Shown: positions 8,204 to 17,981, counted from the first letter of the stretch. The stretch: 64,000 nucleotides of DNA from Pimelobacter simplex (GCF_024662235.1 NZ_CP096276.1:1426001-1490000), one strand, 5' to 3'. The notes: generated by a model from the letters alone, not told the origin. Numbers and translations are program-made.

Positions 8204-11200
8204 ATGGCCGAGAGACCTGGGTCGACGGTGCGGGGAGCGGGCGTCGCGGTGACGCTGTACGCGCTCGTCGTGGTGCTGATGCTGCTCCAGCAGCCCGGCG
8301 CGACGACGTACGACACCCGGGCCGAGCTGACCCAGCGCCCGGGGGACTTCCTCGCCGGCGCGTTCCGGCTGTGGCACCCGGAGTCGAACTTCGGCGAGTT
8401 CCAGAACCAGGCGTACGGCTACCTCTTCCCCCAGGGCACCTGGTTCTGGCTGAGCGACCTGCTCGGCGTCCCGGACTGGATCGGCCAGCGACTCTGGTCG
8501 GCGCTCATCATCATCGTGGCGTGCGAGGGCGCCCGCCGGCTGGCGCGCGCGATCGGCCTGGCGGACCTGCCGGCGCTCCTCGCCGGTGCGGTCTTCGCGC
8601 TCTCGCCGCGGCTGCTCGGCACGGTGACGGTCCAGACCGCCGAGTCCCTGCCGGGGGCGGTGATGCCGTGGCTCGTGCTCGCGGTCGTCCTCCACTTGCG
8701 CGGCCGGCTCACCGGCCGGCAGGCGGCCCTGCTCAGTGGCGCCGCCGTCGTGTGCATGGGCGGGGTCAACGCGGTCGAGACGGCGGCCTGCCTCCCGCTG
8801 GCCGTGATCCTCGTCGTCTGGGGCGCCCGTCGCCGGATGACCACCTGGCGGTTCGCCGCCTGGTGGGGAGGTGCCGTCGCCGCGGGCTGCCTGTGGTGGA
8901 CGCTGCCGCTCCTGGTCCTCGCCCGCTTCGCCCCGCCGTTCTTCGAGTACGTCGAGTCCGCCCGGGACACCACCTCGCTGATCGGCTGGTCCGAGGCGTC
9001 GCGCGGGGACTCGTCGTGGCTCGGCTACCTCCTCGCGGGGGACCGGCCCTGGTGGCCGGCCGCCTTCGACCTGGCGACCGATCCGCTGCTGGTCGTGGTG
9101 GCCGCGCTGGTGGCCGGCGTGGGTCTCGCCGGTCTCGCGCTCATGGACACCCCGGTACGACGACCGCTGGTCCTCGCCCTCCTCCTCGGGCTCGGCTGCC
9201 TCACGATCGCCCACGGGGGTCCCGCCGGCACGCCGCTGGCCGACGGGATGCGGGCGCTGCTCGACGGCCCGCTGCAGATCTTCCGCAACGTCCACAAGAT
9301 CGACCCGGTCGTGCGCCTCCCGCTCGCCCTCGGCTTCGGTACGGCGGTCGCGGTGCTCGTCGAGCGCGTCGTGGCCGCCCGGCCGCGGCTCGAGCCGGGC
9401 CGCGGCGCGCTGCTGCTCGCGCCCCTGCTCCTGGTCGCGCTGCTCGGGCAGCCGTTCCTCGGCAGCGCCACGCGCACGCCCGGCTGGACCGAGATCGCCG
9501 AGCCCTGGCAGCAGGCGCGCGACTACCTCGTCGCCCAGCGCCGCGACGAGGACCCGGCCCAGGGCGACCGCACCCTCGTCGTCCCCGGCTCGAGCTTCGC
9601 GCAGCAGGCGTGGGGCTGGACGCTCGACGAGCCGCTGGCGATCCTCGGCGGCGTCGACGTGGTGAGCCGTACCCAGGTGCCGCTGGTGCCGGGGGAGTCG
9701 ATCCGCTACCTCTCGGCCCTCGACCAGGCGATCGCGACCGGCCGGGTGACGCCGGCGCTGGTCGACGAGCTGGCGCGCGTGGGCATCGGTCACGTCGTGC
9801 TGCGCCGGGACCTGCTGCGCGGGATCACCCGCTCGCCGCACCCGGGTGGCGCGGCGGTGTCCCTGGCGCACGCCGGCCTGGCGTCGGTGGCCGGCTTCGG
9901 CGAGACCGACACCGGCGAGCCGGAGGTCGAGGTCTTCCAGGTGCCGCGACGGCTGCCGCTGGTCCGCGCGACCGCGGTCGACGACGTGCGGACCGTGCGG
10001 GGTGCGCCGGAGAGCGTGCTGCTCGGCCAGAGCACCGGCGTCATCGAGGCGGACCAGCCGACCGTGCTCGAGGGCGAGGCCGGCTGGAAGCGCCCGGCCG
10101 ACGTGGTCACCGACAGCAACCAGCGCCGCGAGCGCGCGTTCGGCAACAACGACGAGGGGCTGTCGGCGCTGATGACCGCGACCGAGCCCTGGCGGGTGGA
10201 CCGGGCCGCCCACGACTTCCCGGCGGGACCCGACGAGCCCCCGGTCGTTGCCCGCTACGACGGCCTGACCGGTCTCGAGGCGTCCTCGGCGCAGGGCTAT
10301 GCCGACAACTTCGGCCCGGTCACGCCGGCGTCCGGGCCCTATGCCGCGATCGACGGGGATATCGACACCCGCTGGATCAGCTCGGCCGCGACCGAGCCGG
10401 GCCGGCAGTGGATCAGGCTGGACCTCGACGGTCCCCGGGCGGTGCACACGGTGACGATCACGCCGGTCGCCGCCGACAGCCAGGTCGTGCCCATCCGCAC
10501 GCTCGAGGTGGTGGCCGGCGAGCAGCGCGTCCGCGCCCGGGTCGGGGCGTCGGGTGCCCCCGTCGTCGTCCGGCTCGACGGCCGGCCGGTCCGGAGCATC
10601 AAGGTCCGGGTCGTCGCCGCCGCGACCGCCGCGCGGACCGCCCGGATCGGCATCCGCGAGCTCGCGGTCGACGGGCTCCAGCCGCGGCGCACGTTCGCGC
10701 TGCCCGGTGAGGTGGGCGCCGGCGCCTCCGTGGCCTTCGGGGCGACGCCCAGCCGGAGAGCCTGCTTCATCACCCTCACCACGCCCGACTGCGACGTCAC
10801 CCGGATCCGGCAGCCCGAGGAGGGCGGCGGACTCGACCGCAGCTTCGAGGCCGCCGGGGCGGCCGGCGTACGGATCACGGGCCACGTCGTGGCGCGCAGC
10901 ACCCCGGAGACCGCGCGGCTGCTCGACCAGGTCGAGCGCCGCCCCCCGGTGGGGGCCACCTCCATCTACGGCAACGACCCGAAGGTCGCCCCCCGGTTCG
11001 CGTACGACGGCCAGCCCACCACCGCATGGGTCTCGGACGACGGCGACCTCTACCCGACGTTGACGTTCAGCTGGCGCCGGCTCCGGACCATCACGTCCAT
11101 CGCCGTGCGTGGCGGCTCCGACCAGGCCCCGGTCGCCGCGGTCCTTTCCTCCGGCAAGCGGGTCCAGCGGGTCCGGCTCGGTGGCGACGGTCCCGTCGAC

Positions 11201-12247
11201 ATCAAGCCCCTGCGCACCCGCAACCTGCAGATCCGCTTCGAGAAGGCTCCTGGCGCCGGGCGGGTCGTCGTACCCGAGATCGAGCTGGGCGGCGTCCGGC
11301 TCACCCGGCCGGTGCTCGCCGACACGCCGACCGGTGCGGTGTGCGGCTACGGCCCCAACATCCGCCTGGGCGGGCGGACCGTCCCGACCCGGGTCTCCGG
11401 CACCATGGCCGACCTGATCAACGGGACGCCGCTGCGCTTCGAGTCCTGCGGCGAGAGCGCGAGCGTGCCGCTCGGGTCGGGTCCCCAACGGCTGCAGATC
11501 GAGCCGACCGCAGAGTTCGAGCTGCTCGACGCGGCCGTCGTCCCGGACTCGTCCGTGCCCTCGGCGCCGACCACCCGGACGGTCGGCATCGAGCGCTGGG
11601 GAGATGCCCGCCGCAGCGTCACGGTCGGCGGGGGACCGGCCGCACTGCTCTCCCTGCCCGAGAACTTCAACCCCGGCTGGATCGCCGAGCTCGACGGCAA
11701 GGAGCTGACCCCGATCCGGGTCGACGGCTGGCAGCAGGGCTGGCTCCTCCCGGCGGGCACCGGCACCGCACGGGTCGAGCTCCGGTACGGCCCCGAGCGC
11801 ACCTACGACGTGGTCCTTCCCCTCGGCCTGGCCGTCAGCGGCGGCACGCTGCTCGCCGGAGCGCTCTGCCTCGGCTGGCTGCTGCTCCGCCGGCGACGCG
11901 CACCGCTGCCCGACCTCGCTCCCTGGCCTCCCGACGTCCTCGGGACCCGCGCGCCCTGGTGGGCCGCCGCCCTGGCGGCGACCCTGGTGCTGCTCGGTCC
12001 GGTCGCGGGGATCGGCCTGCTCGCGGGCACCTGGTTCCGCCGGTCCTGGACCCGGTCCCGGGCGGTGATCGCCGTCGCGGTGCTGCTCGCCGCGTCCGGC
12101 GGCCTGGACGCCCTGGGAGGTGGCCGCTTCGTCGCCGGTACGGCGGACGTCGCCGCCGCACTCGCGGTGGGCCTGCTCGCCGGGCTCACGCTGGGCCGGC
12201 CGGCGCGTCGCCGTCCCCACCAACATGTCGCGGAGGGCAGCCGATGA
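8204..12247 (+). CDS. AftD-like arabinofuranosyltransferase / DUF3367 GT-C membrane protein
   Basis: A 1347-residue protein with the size and layout of mycobacterial AftD, which adds alpha-1,3 arabinofuranosyl branches to envelope arabinans using decaprenyl-phosphate arabinose. The N-terminal part (about 1-430) is a multi-helix GT-C core. A long extracytoplasmic part follows, with two discoidin/F5/8-type carbohydrate-binding modules. One is near 690-830 (AIDGDIDTRWISSA, then WIRLDLDGPRAVHTVTI) and one near 905-1030 (YDGQPTTAWVSDDGD). Two or three helices close the C-terminus (about 1205-1310). It overlaps the next gene by four bases. The sugar donor is not provable from sequence; arabinose is inferred from family. 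Confidence 0.85.
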   Translation: MAERPGSTVRGAGVAVTLYALVVVLMLLQQPGATTYDTRAELTQRPGDFLAGAFRLWHPESNFGEFQNQAYGYLFPQGTWFWLSDLLGVPDWIGQRLWSALIIIVACEGARRLARAIGLADLPALLAGAVFALSPRLLGTVTVQTAESLPGAVMPWLVLAVVLHLRGRLTGRQAALLSGAAVVCMGGVNAVETAACLPLAVILVVWGARRRMTTWRFAAWWGGAVAAGCLWWTLPLLVLARFAPPFFEYVESARDTTSLIGWSEASRGDSSWLGYLLAGDRPWWPAAFDLATDPLLVVVAALVAGVGLAGLALMDTPVRRPLVLALLLGLGCLTIAHGGPAGTPLADGMRALLDGPLQIFRNVHKIDPVVRLPLALGFGTAVAVLVERVVAARPRLEPGRGALLLAPLLLVALLGQPFLGSATRTPGWTEIAEPWQQARDYLVAQRRDEDPAQGDRTLVVPGSSFAQQAWGWTLDEPLAILGGVDVVSRTQVPLVPGESIRYLSALDQAIATGRVTPALVDELARVGIGHVVLRRDLLRGITRSPHPGGAAVSLAHAGLASVAGFGETDTGEPEVEVFQVPRRLPLVRATAVDDVRTVRGAPESVLLGQSTGVIEADQPTVLEGEAGWKRPADVVTDSNQRRERAFGNNDEGLSALMTATEPWRVDRAAHDFPAGPDEPPVVARYDGLTGLEASSAQGYADNFGPVTPASGPYAAIDGDIDTRWISSAATEPGRQWIRLDLDGPRAVHTVTITPVAADSQVVPIRTLEVVAGEQRVRARVGASGAPVVVRLDGRPVRSIKVRVVAAATAARTARIGIRELAVDGLQPRRTFALPGEVGAGASVAFGATPSRRACFITLTTPDCDVTRIRQPEEGGGLDRSFEAAGAAGVRITGHVVARSTPETARLLDQVERRPPVGATSIYGNDPKVAPRFAYDGQPTTAWVSDDGDLYPTLTFSWRRLRTITSIAVRGGSDQAPVAAVLSSGKRVQRVRLGGDGPVDIKPLRTRNLQIRFEKAPGAGRVVVPEIELGGVRLTRPVLADTPTGAVCGYGPNIRLGGRTVPTRVSGTMADLINGTPLRFESCGESASVPLGSGPQRLQIEPTAEFELLDAAVVPDSSVPSAPTTRTVGIERWGDARRSVTVGGGPAALLSLPENFNPGWIAELDGKELTPIRVDGWQQGWLLPAGTGTARVELRYGPERTYDVVLPLGLAVSGGTLLAGALCLGWLLLRRRRAPLPDLAPWPPDVLGTRAPWWAAALAATLVLLGPVAGIGLLAGTWFRRSWTRSRAVIAVAVLLAASGGLDALGGGRFVAGTADVAAALAVGLLAGLTLGRPARRRPHQHVAEGSR

Positions 12248-14010
12248 GTGCCTGGAAGGGGCGCCAGGGCCTGGCCGCGCTCGGCGTGCTGCTGTCGATG
12301 GTCGTCGGGCGGGCGGTGCTGCTCGGCGGGTCGTGGTTCAACCAGGACGACTTCTACCTCTCCGGTCGCGCCTACGACGCCGACCTCACGCTGGGCTTCC
12401 TGGTCCGTGACACGGCGGGCCACGTCAACCCGCTGCAGCAGCTGACCTACTGGCTGGTGGCGCACGGCGCGCCGTACAGCTGGGCGACGGTGGCCGTCTT
12501 CGTCCTGGCCCTCCAGACCGCCGCGGCGGTCGTCCTGTGGCTGCTGCTGACCCGGCTGCTGGGGGAGCGGTGGAGCCGGGTGGTGCTGCTCGCGGTGTTC
12601 GCCTGGGCGCCGCTGACCCTGGCGACCACGCTGTGGTGGAGCGCGGCGATGGGCCTGTGGCCCCACGTGCTCTGCTCGCTGCTCGCCGCCTACCTGCTGG
12701 TCCGCTGGCGCCAGGGCGACGCCCGGCCGGTGTGGGCGGTGGTCGCGATCGTCGCCACGACCGCGGTCGGCCTGCTCTGGCACGAGCGCGCGGTGCTCAT
12801 CCCACCCGTCCTGTACGGCGTCGCGGTGGCCCTCGCCGACGAGGCGACCGGCTGGCGGCGGCTGTGGGCCGCGCTGAAGCGCTTCCGCTGGCTGTGGCTG
12901 GCCGAGGTGCTGCTGCTGGTCGGCTTCCTGGTCGGCCACGGCCTCCTGACCGACGTCGAGGGGGGCGAGAGCACCTGGAAGCAGCGGCTCGAGGTGAGCG
13001 GCTCGTTCCTCGGCCGCAACGTGGTGCCGGGCATCGTCGGCGGCCCCTGGGCCGGTGAGCTCGAGGGTGGCGCGGTGCGGCCGGCGCTGTGGGTGGTGAT
13101 CGCCTCGGCGATCCTCGCCCTCGTCGGGGTCTGGTTGCTGCTCCGGCGCGGCGGCCCGGCCCGCCGCTGGGGGCTCGCGCTGCTCGTCGGCTACGTCGCC
13201 GCCGACCTGCTGCTCCTGCTGTCGGGCCGGGCGGGCTTCGGCTCGATCATCGGCCTGGACCCGCGCTACTCCTCCGACACGATCCATGCTGCCGTCCTCT
13301 GCGTCGCGCTCTGCCTGCGCGGATCGCCGCCGTGGCTGGGCCTGCGCTTCCTGTCCGGCGCGTCCGCACGGGTCCGCTCCCTGGCCCTCGCCGGCCTCGT
13401 CGGCGCCTACGGTGTCGCCTCGGTCGCCGGTACCGCGCTGCTCGTGCCGCAGTTCCAGAACACCGAGGACAAGGCGTTCGTCGCCACGCTGCGCGCCGAC
13501 TTCGCCGCCGACCCGACCGTCGTGCTCTTCGACCGGCTGGCGCCCGCCGACGTCGTGCTGCCGCTGGTGGGCAGCGACTCGCAGCTCTCCCGGATCCTCG
13601 CGCCGCTGCCCGAGCACCTCCGGTTCGACGAGCCCTCGGCCCGGCTGCGCCAGGTCGCCGACGACGGCACGCTGCTGCCGATGGAGCTGGCCGGAGCGAT
13701 CCCCGCGGAGCCGGGACCCGACGACGAGTGCGGCTACCCGGTGCGCACGCTCACCCGGGAGGCGCCGTTCGTCGTCCCGCTCGACGGACGGGTGGTCGTC
13801 CGGGTCTCCTACTTCTCCGCGCAGGAGTCGACCGTCGTGGTGGCCGCGGGGGACTGGCACACCGAGTTCCTGGCCACGCGCGGGCCGAACGAGATGTGGC
13901 TGGTGCTCCCCGAGGTGCCGGGCACCGTCGAGGGGCTCAGGCTGCGCGGCGACGGGCGGTCGACGGTCTGCGTCACCGACATCGAGGCCGGCCTCCCGGA
14001 ACAGCCGTGA
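12244..14010 (+). CDS. Multi-membrane GT-C-like glycosyltransferase, unassigned
   Basis: A 588-residue protein: about ten hydrophobic helices in residues 1-420, then a soluble extracytoplasmic domain of about 160 residues. The first loop after helix 1 carries a paired acidic motif (FNQDDFYLS, Asp36-Asp37). This is the position where GT-C glycosyltransferases hold the catalytic or metal-binding Asp/Glu pair. No closer family is recognised. It is fused by 4-base overlaps to the AftD-like gene upstream (ATGA) and to the next gene (GTGA), so the three membrane proteins are translationally coupled and probably act on one glycan. It could also be a structural partner without catalysis. Confidence 0.7.
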   Translation: MSAWKGRQGLAALGVLLSMVVGRAVLLGGSWFNQDDFYLSGRAYDADLTLGFLVRDTAGHVNPLQQLTYWLVAHGAPYSWATVAVFVLALQTAAAVVLWLLLTRLLGERWSRVVLLAVFAWAPLTLATTLWWSAAMGLWPHVLCSLLAAYLLVRWRQGDARPVWAVVAIVATTAVGLLWHERAVLIPPVLYGVAVALADEATGWRRLWAALKRFRWLWLAEVLLLVGFLVGHGLLTDVEGGESTWKQRLEVSGSFLGRNVVPGIVGGPWAGELEGGAVRPALWVVIASAILALVGVWLLLRRGGPARRWGLALLVGYVAADLLLLLSGRAGFGSIIGLDPRYSSDTIHAAVLCVALCLRGSPPWLGLRFLSGASARVRSLALAGLVGAYGVASVAGTALLVPQFQNTEDKAFVATLRADFAADPTVVLFDRLAPADVVLPLVGSDSQLSRILAPLPEHLRFDEPSARLRQVADDGTLLPMELAGAIPAEPGPDDECGYPVRTLTREAPFVVPLDGRVVVRVSYFSAQESTVVVAAGDWHTEFLATRGPNEMWLVLPEVPGTVEGLRLRGDGRSTVCVTDIEAGLPEQP

Positions 14011-15692
14011 AGCGCTCCGACCTCGCTGTCACCACCGCGGTCACCCTGGTGATCCTGGGCCCGCTCCTGCTCGGCGGCGGCTACTGGCTGGTCGGCGACA
14101 TGGTCTTCGTGCCCCACCAGCCCTGGAAGCCCGCCTGGCTGGGCCTGGACGGCGCGCTGCCGCGCGCGGTTCCCATGGACGCGCTGGTCTCGCTGGCCAC
14201 CCACGTCGTGCCGGGCAGCGTCGTCCAGCGACTGCTGCTGGTCGCCGGGTTCCTGGCCGGTGGGCTCGGCGTCGCGCGACTGGTCGCCGAGCAGCGCTGG
14301 TGGGCCAGGGCGGCCGCGATCACGTTGTTCTGCTGGAACCCGTGGGTCTACGAGCGGCTGCTCATGGGCCAGTGGGCGATCCTGCTGGGCTACCTGCTGC
14401 TGCCGTGGGTCGCGGGGGCCGCGCTCCGGCTCCGGGCCGATCGCCGGGACTGGGCGCCGGCCGCGGTCGTGCTCGTGCTCTCCGCGGCCTGCAGCTGGTC
14501 GAGCGGGCTCATGGCGGTCGGGGTGCTGGGCGTGCTAGCCCTCGGCCGCGACCTGGGCGGCTGGCTGCGGGTGGCCGGGCTCGGCCTGGTCGCCAACCTC
14601 ACCTGGCTGGTGCCGGCGCTGACCGCCGACACCGCGCGGGTGAGCACCGACGGGGTCTTCGCCGGGTTCGCGGCGCGCGCCGAGTCCGCCGCCGGTACGG
14701 CGGCCAGCGTGCTCTCGCTCGGCGGCACCTGGAAGACGTCGGTCGTGCCGCCCGAGCGCACCAGCGCGCTGCTGGTGCTGCTGTCCTGCCTGCTCACCGT
14801 GGCCGCGGTCGCCGGGCTGCGCCGTGCGGGTCCCGGGCGCGGCCGGTGGCTCGCGCTCGGCGCCGCCGCGGTCGTGCTGGCCCTGCTGCCCACCCTGCCC
14901 GGAGGCGCGGACCTGCTCGACCGGGCCGCCGACCCGGTGCCGGGCCTGGCGCTGCTGCGCGACTCCCAGCGGCTCCTGGCCCCGCTCGGGCTGGTCCTGG
15001 CCGTCGGCGCCGCGTACGCCGCCACGGCGCTGCGCGAGCGGATCCGGCCCGGCACCCAGGCGCTGTGGAGCGGCGTCGCGCTGCTCGTGGTGGCCCCGCT
15101 CCTGCTGCTGCCCAGCCTGGCCTGGGGGGCCGCCGGCGAGCTGCAGCGCTCGTCGTACCCGGCGGCCTGGGACGAGATCGCCGACCGCATCGACGGCGGC
15201 GACACCACGGTCGTGCTGCCGTGGTCAGGCTCCTACCGCGGCTTCGACTGGAACCACCGCCGCGCCGTGCTCGATCCTGCGCCCCGCATCCTGCCGGGTG
15301 AGGTCGTCGTCGACGACCGGGTGCTGCTGACCGACCGGGTGATCGCGCCCGAGGACCCGCGGGTGGTCGCGGTGACGCTCGCGCTGGCCGACGAGGACCC
15401 GGCGGGCGCTCTGCGGGCCATCGGCGTGCGCTGGGTGCTCGTCGAGCGCGGGATGGGGACGATCGAGGTGCCCGCGGGCACGATCGTGCTCGACCGCGAC
15501 GGGCTCACCCTGGTCGATCTGGCCGCCGGCGGCGAAGTCGCGGCCGACCCGGGAACGGGTGTGGGGGCGCTCCGGCGAATCTTCGTCATCCTTGGTCACG
15601 GTTTGGCGATTCTTTTGCTTTTCGCCGGTTGCGCAGGGATACTCCGGTCTGGGAGTAACGAGCATCACATTCATGAAAGTCATGGGGAGTGA
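14007..15692 (+). CDS. Multi-membrane GT-C-like protein, unassigned
   Basis: A 561-residue integral membrane protein with around ten helices (the early ones near 7-25, 75-95, 125-150), a soluble segment (about 380-520) and a last helix near 525-545. The stretch NPWVYERLLMGQWAILLGYL resembles the GT-C/YfhO-like fold of bacterial polyprenyl-sugar transferases, but I cannot name a family. It starts with GTG inside the stop of the previous gene. The last 30 codons use markedly more A/T than the rest, and the C-terminus ends in a His-rich tail (NEHHIHESHGE), unlike its neighbours. It belongs to the AftD-like operon. Confidence 0.65.
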   Translation: MKRSDLAVTTAVTLVILGPLLLGGGYWLVGDMVFVPHQPWKPAWLGLDGALPRAVPMDALVSLATHVVPGSVVQRLLLVAGFLAGGLGVARLVAEQRWWARAAAITLFCWNPWVYERLLMGQWAILLGYLLLPWVAGAALRLRADRRDWAPAAVVLVLSAACSWSSGLMAVGVLGVLALGRDLGGWLRVAGLGLVANLTWLVPALTADTARVSTDGVFAGFAARAESAAGTAASVLSLGGTWKTSVVPPERTSALLVLLSCLLTVAAVAGLRRAGPGRGRWLALGAAAVVLALLPTLPGGADLLDRAADPVPGLALLRDSQRLLAPLGLVLAVGAAYAATALRERIRPGTQALWSGVALLVVAPLLLLPSLAWGAAGELQRSSYPAAWDEIADRIDGGDTTVVLPWSGSYRGFDWNHRRAVLDPAPRILPGEVVVDDRVLLTDRVIAPEDPRVVAVTLALADEDPAGALRAIGVRWVLVERGMGTIEVPAGTIVLDRDGLTLVDLAAGGEVAADPGTGVGALRRIFVILGHGLAILLLFAGCAGILRSGSNEHHIHESHGE

Positions 15693-15728
15693 ATGCTCTG
15701 TGCCGGTCTTTGGGAGGGGATCTGCGCA

Positions 15729-15863
15729 ATGAACACGATTATCGCTACCGTCGTCGGGGCTCTCGCCTCGACCGTCATGCTCGTCGCCGGCGTCAACGCC
15801 GCCCAGGGTGAGCACAAGACCGTCAGCAACGACAAGCTGTACAGCTACTCGGACAGCAAGTAG
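15729..15863 (+). CDS. 44-residue membrane/secreted peptide, DUF2613-like
   Basis: A very short gene (ATG 15729, stop TAG 15861-15863) behind a clear Shine-Dalgarno (GGAGGGG about nine bases upstream). The product has one hydrophobic helix at about residues 3-25 (IIATVVGALASTVMLVAGV). A polar tail follows, ending in LYSYSDSK. Size, topology and the Tyr-containing tail resemble DUF2613, the small protein encoded next to aftD in mycobacteria (Rv0236A by Rv0236c, from memory). Its retention here, 36 bases after the AftD operon, supports a functional link, perhaps as a small subunit or stabiliser of a membrane glycosyltransferase. The family assignment is by resemblance only. Confidence 0.65.
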   Translation: MNTIIATVVGALASTVMLVAGVNAAQGEHKTVSNDKLYSYSDSK

Positions 15864-15958
15864 GTCTCTCGCCGCGTCCCGCCTAGCGGGTTGCGCGGTC
15901 TCCGTCACGTGTCCCGTTCGCCGGGACGCGTGCTGAGCAGACGGCTTGGGAGGGTCCG

Positions 15959-16747
15959 ATGCTGCAGATCGTCATTCCGGCGTACAACGAAGAAGGCCGG
16001 CTGCCGCGCACCCTGCGCGACCTGCGCCGCCACGTGGCGGCCCGTCGTGGGGTGCTCGGCCGAGTAGAGGTGCTCGTCGTCGACAACGCGAGCACCGACC
16101 GCACCGCGGAGGTCGCCCGTGCGGCCGACTCACCCGCGCTGCCGGTACGGGTGCTGCGCTGCGCGCGCCGCGGCAAGGGTGCCGCGGTCCGTGCCGGGCT
16201 GCTCGCCACCGACGCCGACCTCGTGTGCTTCATGGACGCCGACGGCGCCACGGGGCTCGACGCGGTCGAGGAGGCCTGGCGGCGGCTGCTGCTCGGCGCC
16301 GACGTCGTGATCGGCTCGCGCGCGCTGGCCGACAGCGACACCGAGGCCCGGCACTGCCGGACCCGCTCGGCGGGCGCCGCGGCGTACCGCCGGCTGGCCG
16401 GGCGCCTCGTGCCCGGCGTCGCGGACACCCAGTGCGGGTTCAAGTTCTTCCGCGGTGACCTGGTCCGGCAGGTCGTCGGCGACCTGCGGACGGGGGGCTT
16501 CTCGTTCGACGTGGAGCTGCTCGTGCTGCTGCTCGCCGCCGGCGCCCGGGTCGAGGAGATCCCGGTGACCTGGACCGACGTGCCGGGCTCGACCTTCGTG
16601 CCCGCGCGGCACGGGGCGAGCGCGTTCGTCGAGCTCGCGAGCATCGCGTGGCGCCGTCGCGGCGCCGTGCACGCGGTCCCGGCCCCGGCCGCGGCGCCGC
16701 TGGCCGTGCCGGTGCCCGTCGCGCTGCCGGTGGGTGGTCACGGATGA
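15959..16747 (+). CDS. Family 2 glycosyltransferase (dolichyl/polyprenyl-phosphate sugar synthase-like)
   Basis: A 262-residue GT-A fold enzyme, the type that transfers a sugar from a nucleotide donor to polyprenyl phosphate. The nucleotide-binding start VIPAYNEEGRLP (5-16), the VVDNASTDRT motif near 40-49, the metal-binding DADGA near 92-96 and the family-specific DTQCGFKFFRG near 157-167 are all present. No C-terminal membrane helices are seen; the tail is Ala/Pro-rich. GGGAGGG serves as ribosome binding site. It overlaps the next glycosyltransferase gene by four bases. It could supply polyprenyl-phosphate sugars to the GT-C proteins upstream. Confidence 0.87.
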   Translation: MLQIVIPAYNEEGRLPRTLRDLRRHVAARRGVLGRVEVLVVDNASTDRTAEVARAADSPALPVRVLRCARRGKGAAVRAGLLATDADLVCFMDADGATGLDAVEEAWRRLLLGADVVIGSRALADSDTEARHCRTRSAGAAAYRRLAGRLVPGVADTQCGFKFFRGDLVRQVVGDLRTGGFSFDVELLVLLLAAGARVEEIPVTWTDVPGSTFVPARHGASAFVELASIAWRRRGAVHAVPAPAAAPLAVPVPVALPVGGHG

Positions 16748-17967
16748 GCCGACCGTCCCCCCGGCTCGACGGGCGCCGGATCGTGGTCGTCAACTGGCGC
16801 GACCTCGACCACGCGCTCGCCGGCGGCGCGGAGATCTACGCCTGGCAGTACGCCCGCGCGCTGCGCGAGGCCGGTGCCGAGGTGCACTTCGTGACCGCCC
16901 GCGACGAGGGCCAGGCCGCCCGCGAGACCCGCGACGGCATCGCCGTACGACGGGGCGGCGGCGCGCTGGGCTTCTACCTGTTCGCGCTGACCTGGCTGCT
17001 GCGCCACCGGCGCCGCATCGACGCGGTGATCGACCCGGCCTGCGGGCTGCCGTCGTTCTCGCCGCTGGTGCTGCGCCGCGGGACGCCGGCGCTGCTCATC
17101 GTGCACCACGTGCACCAGGCGCAGTTCGCCGTGCACTTCCCGGCACCCGTGGCCGCCTTCGGGCGCTGGATGGAGCGGGTCGCCATGCGCCGGGTCTACC
17201 GGCACCACGTGACCGCCGCGGTCTCGCCGTCCACGCGCGACGAGATGCGCCGCCAGCTCGGCTGGACCGGTGACATCCGGATCCTCGAGAACGGCGCCGA
17301 CGTACCGGCCGCCGCGGACCTCGACCCGGTCGCCAAGGACGCCGACCGGATCGTCGTCCTCGGCCGGCTGGTCACCCACAAGCGGGTCGACCTCGTCCTC
17401 GAGGCGTTCGACCGGCTCCGGGAGCGTCCCGCCCTGGCCGGGCGCGACCTGCGCGTCGACGTCATCGGCAAGGGGCCCGAGCACGACCGCCTGGTCGCGC
17501 TCGTCGCCGAGCGCGGCCTCGCCGACCAGGTGACCTTCCACGGCTACCTGCCCACGGACGCCAAGGACGCCCTGCTCGCCCGCGCGGCGGTCCACGTCTG
17601 CGGATCCGACGCCGAGGGCTGGGGGCAGGCCGTGATCGACGCCGCCGCCTGGGGGGTGCCGACCGTGGCCCGCGACGTGCCCGGCCTGCGCGACTCCATC
17701 CGCCCGGGGGAGAGCGGCGTGCTGGTCCCCGACAGCGAGGACCCCGCCGTCCTCGTCCGCCGCCTGGCCGACGCCGTCGAGGGCGCGCTCCTCGACGCCG
17801 CCGACCCGGCCACCCGGGTGCTGCGCGCCGAGGCGTGCCGCGCCTGGGCCCACAAGTTCGACTGGTCGCAGATGCGACACCACGCGATCGACCTGACCGC
17901 ACTGCTCCTCGGGACCGCCGACGCGCGGCCCGACCGTACCCCACGCGATGCTCGCGTGGCTGTCTGA
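16744..17967 (+). CDS. Family 4 glycosyltransferase (GT-B)
   Basis: A 407-residue GT-B glycosyltransferase that would extend a glycan on the cytoplasmic face. The N-terminal domain has the acceptor-site glycine loop (LAGGAEIYAWQYARAL). The C-terminal domain begins with the donor-binding strand IVVLGRLVTHKRVDLVLEAF. The EX7E region is present as AEGWGQAVIDAAAWGVP, but the second glutamate is replaced by aspartate, a conservative variation that may tune donor binding. The start is the ATG overlapping the stop of the GT2 gene; a longer frame upstream is antisense coincidence. The sugar is unknown. Confidence 0.87.
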   Translation: MSRPSPRLDGRRIVVVNWRDLDHALAGGAEIYAWQYARALREAGAEVHFVTARDEGQAARETRDGIAVRRGGGALGFYLFALTWLLRHRRRIDAVIDPACGLPSFSPLVLRRGTPALLIVHHVHQAQFAVHFPAPVAAFGRWMERVAMRRVYRHHVTAAVSPSTRDEMRRQLGWTGDIRILENGADVPAAADLDPVAKDADRIVVLGRLVTHKRVDLVLEAFDRLRERPALAGRDLRVDVIGKGPEHDRLVALVAERGLADQVTFHGYLPTDAKDALLARAAVHVCGSDAEGWGQAVIDAAAWGVPTVARDVPGLRDSIRPGESGVLVPDSEDPAVLVRRLADAVEGALLDAADPATRVLRAEACRAWAHKFDWSQMRHHAIDLTALLLGTADARPDRTPRDARVAV

Positions 17968-17981
17968 GAGGTATCTCCGCC

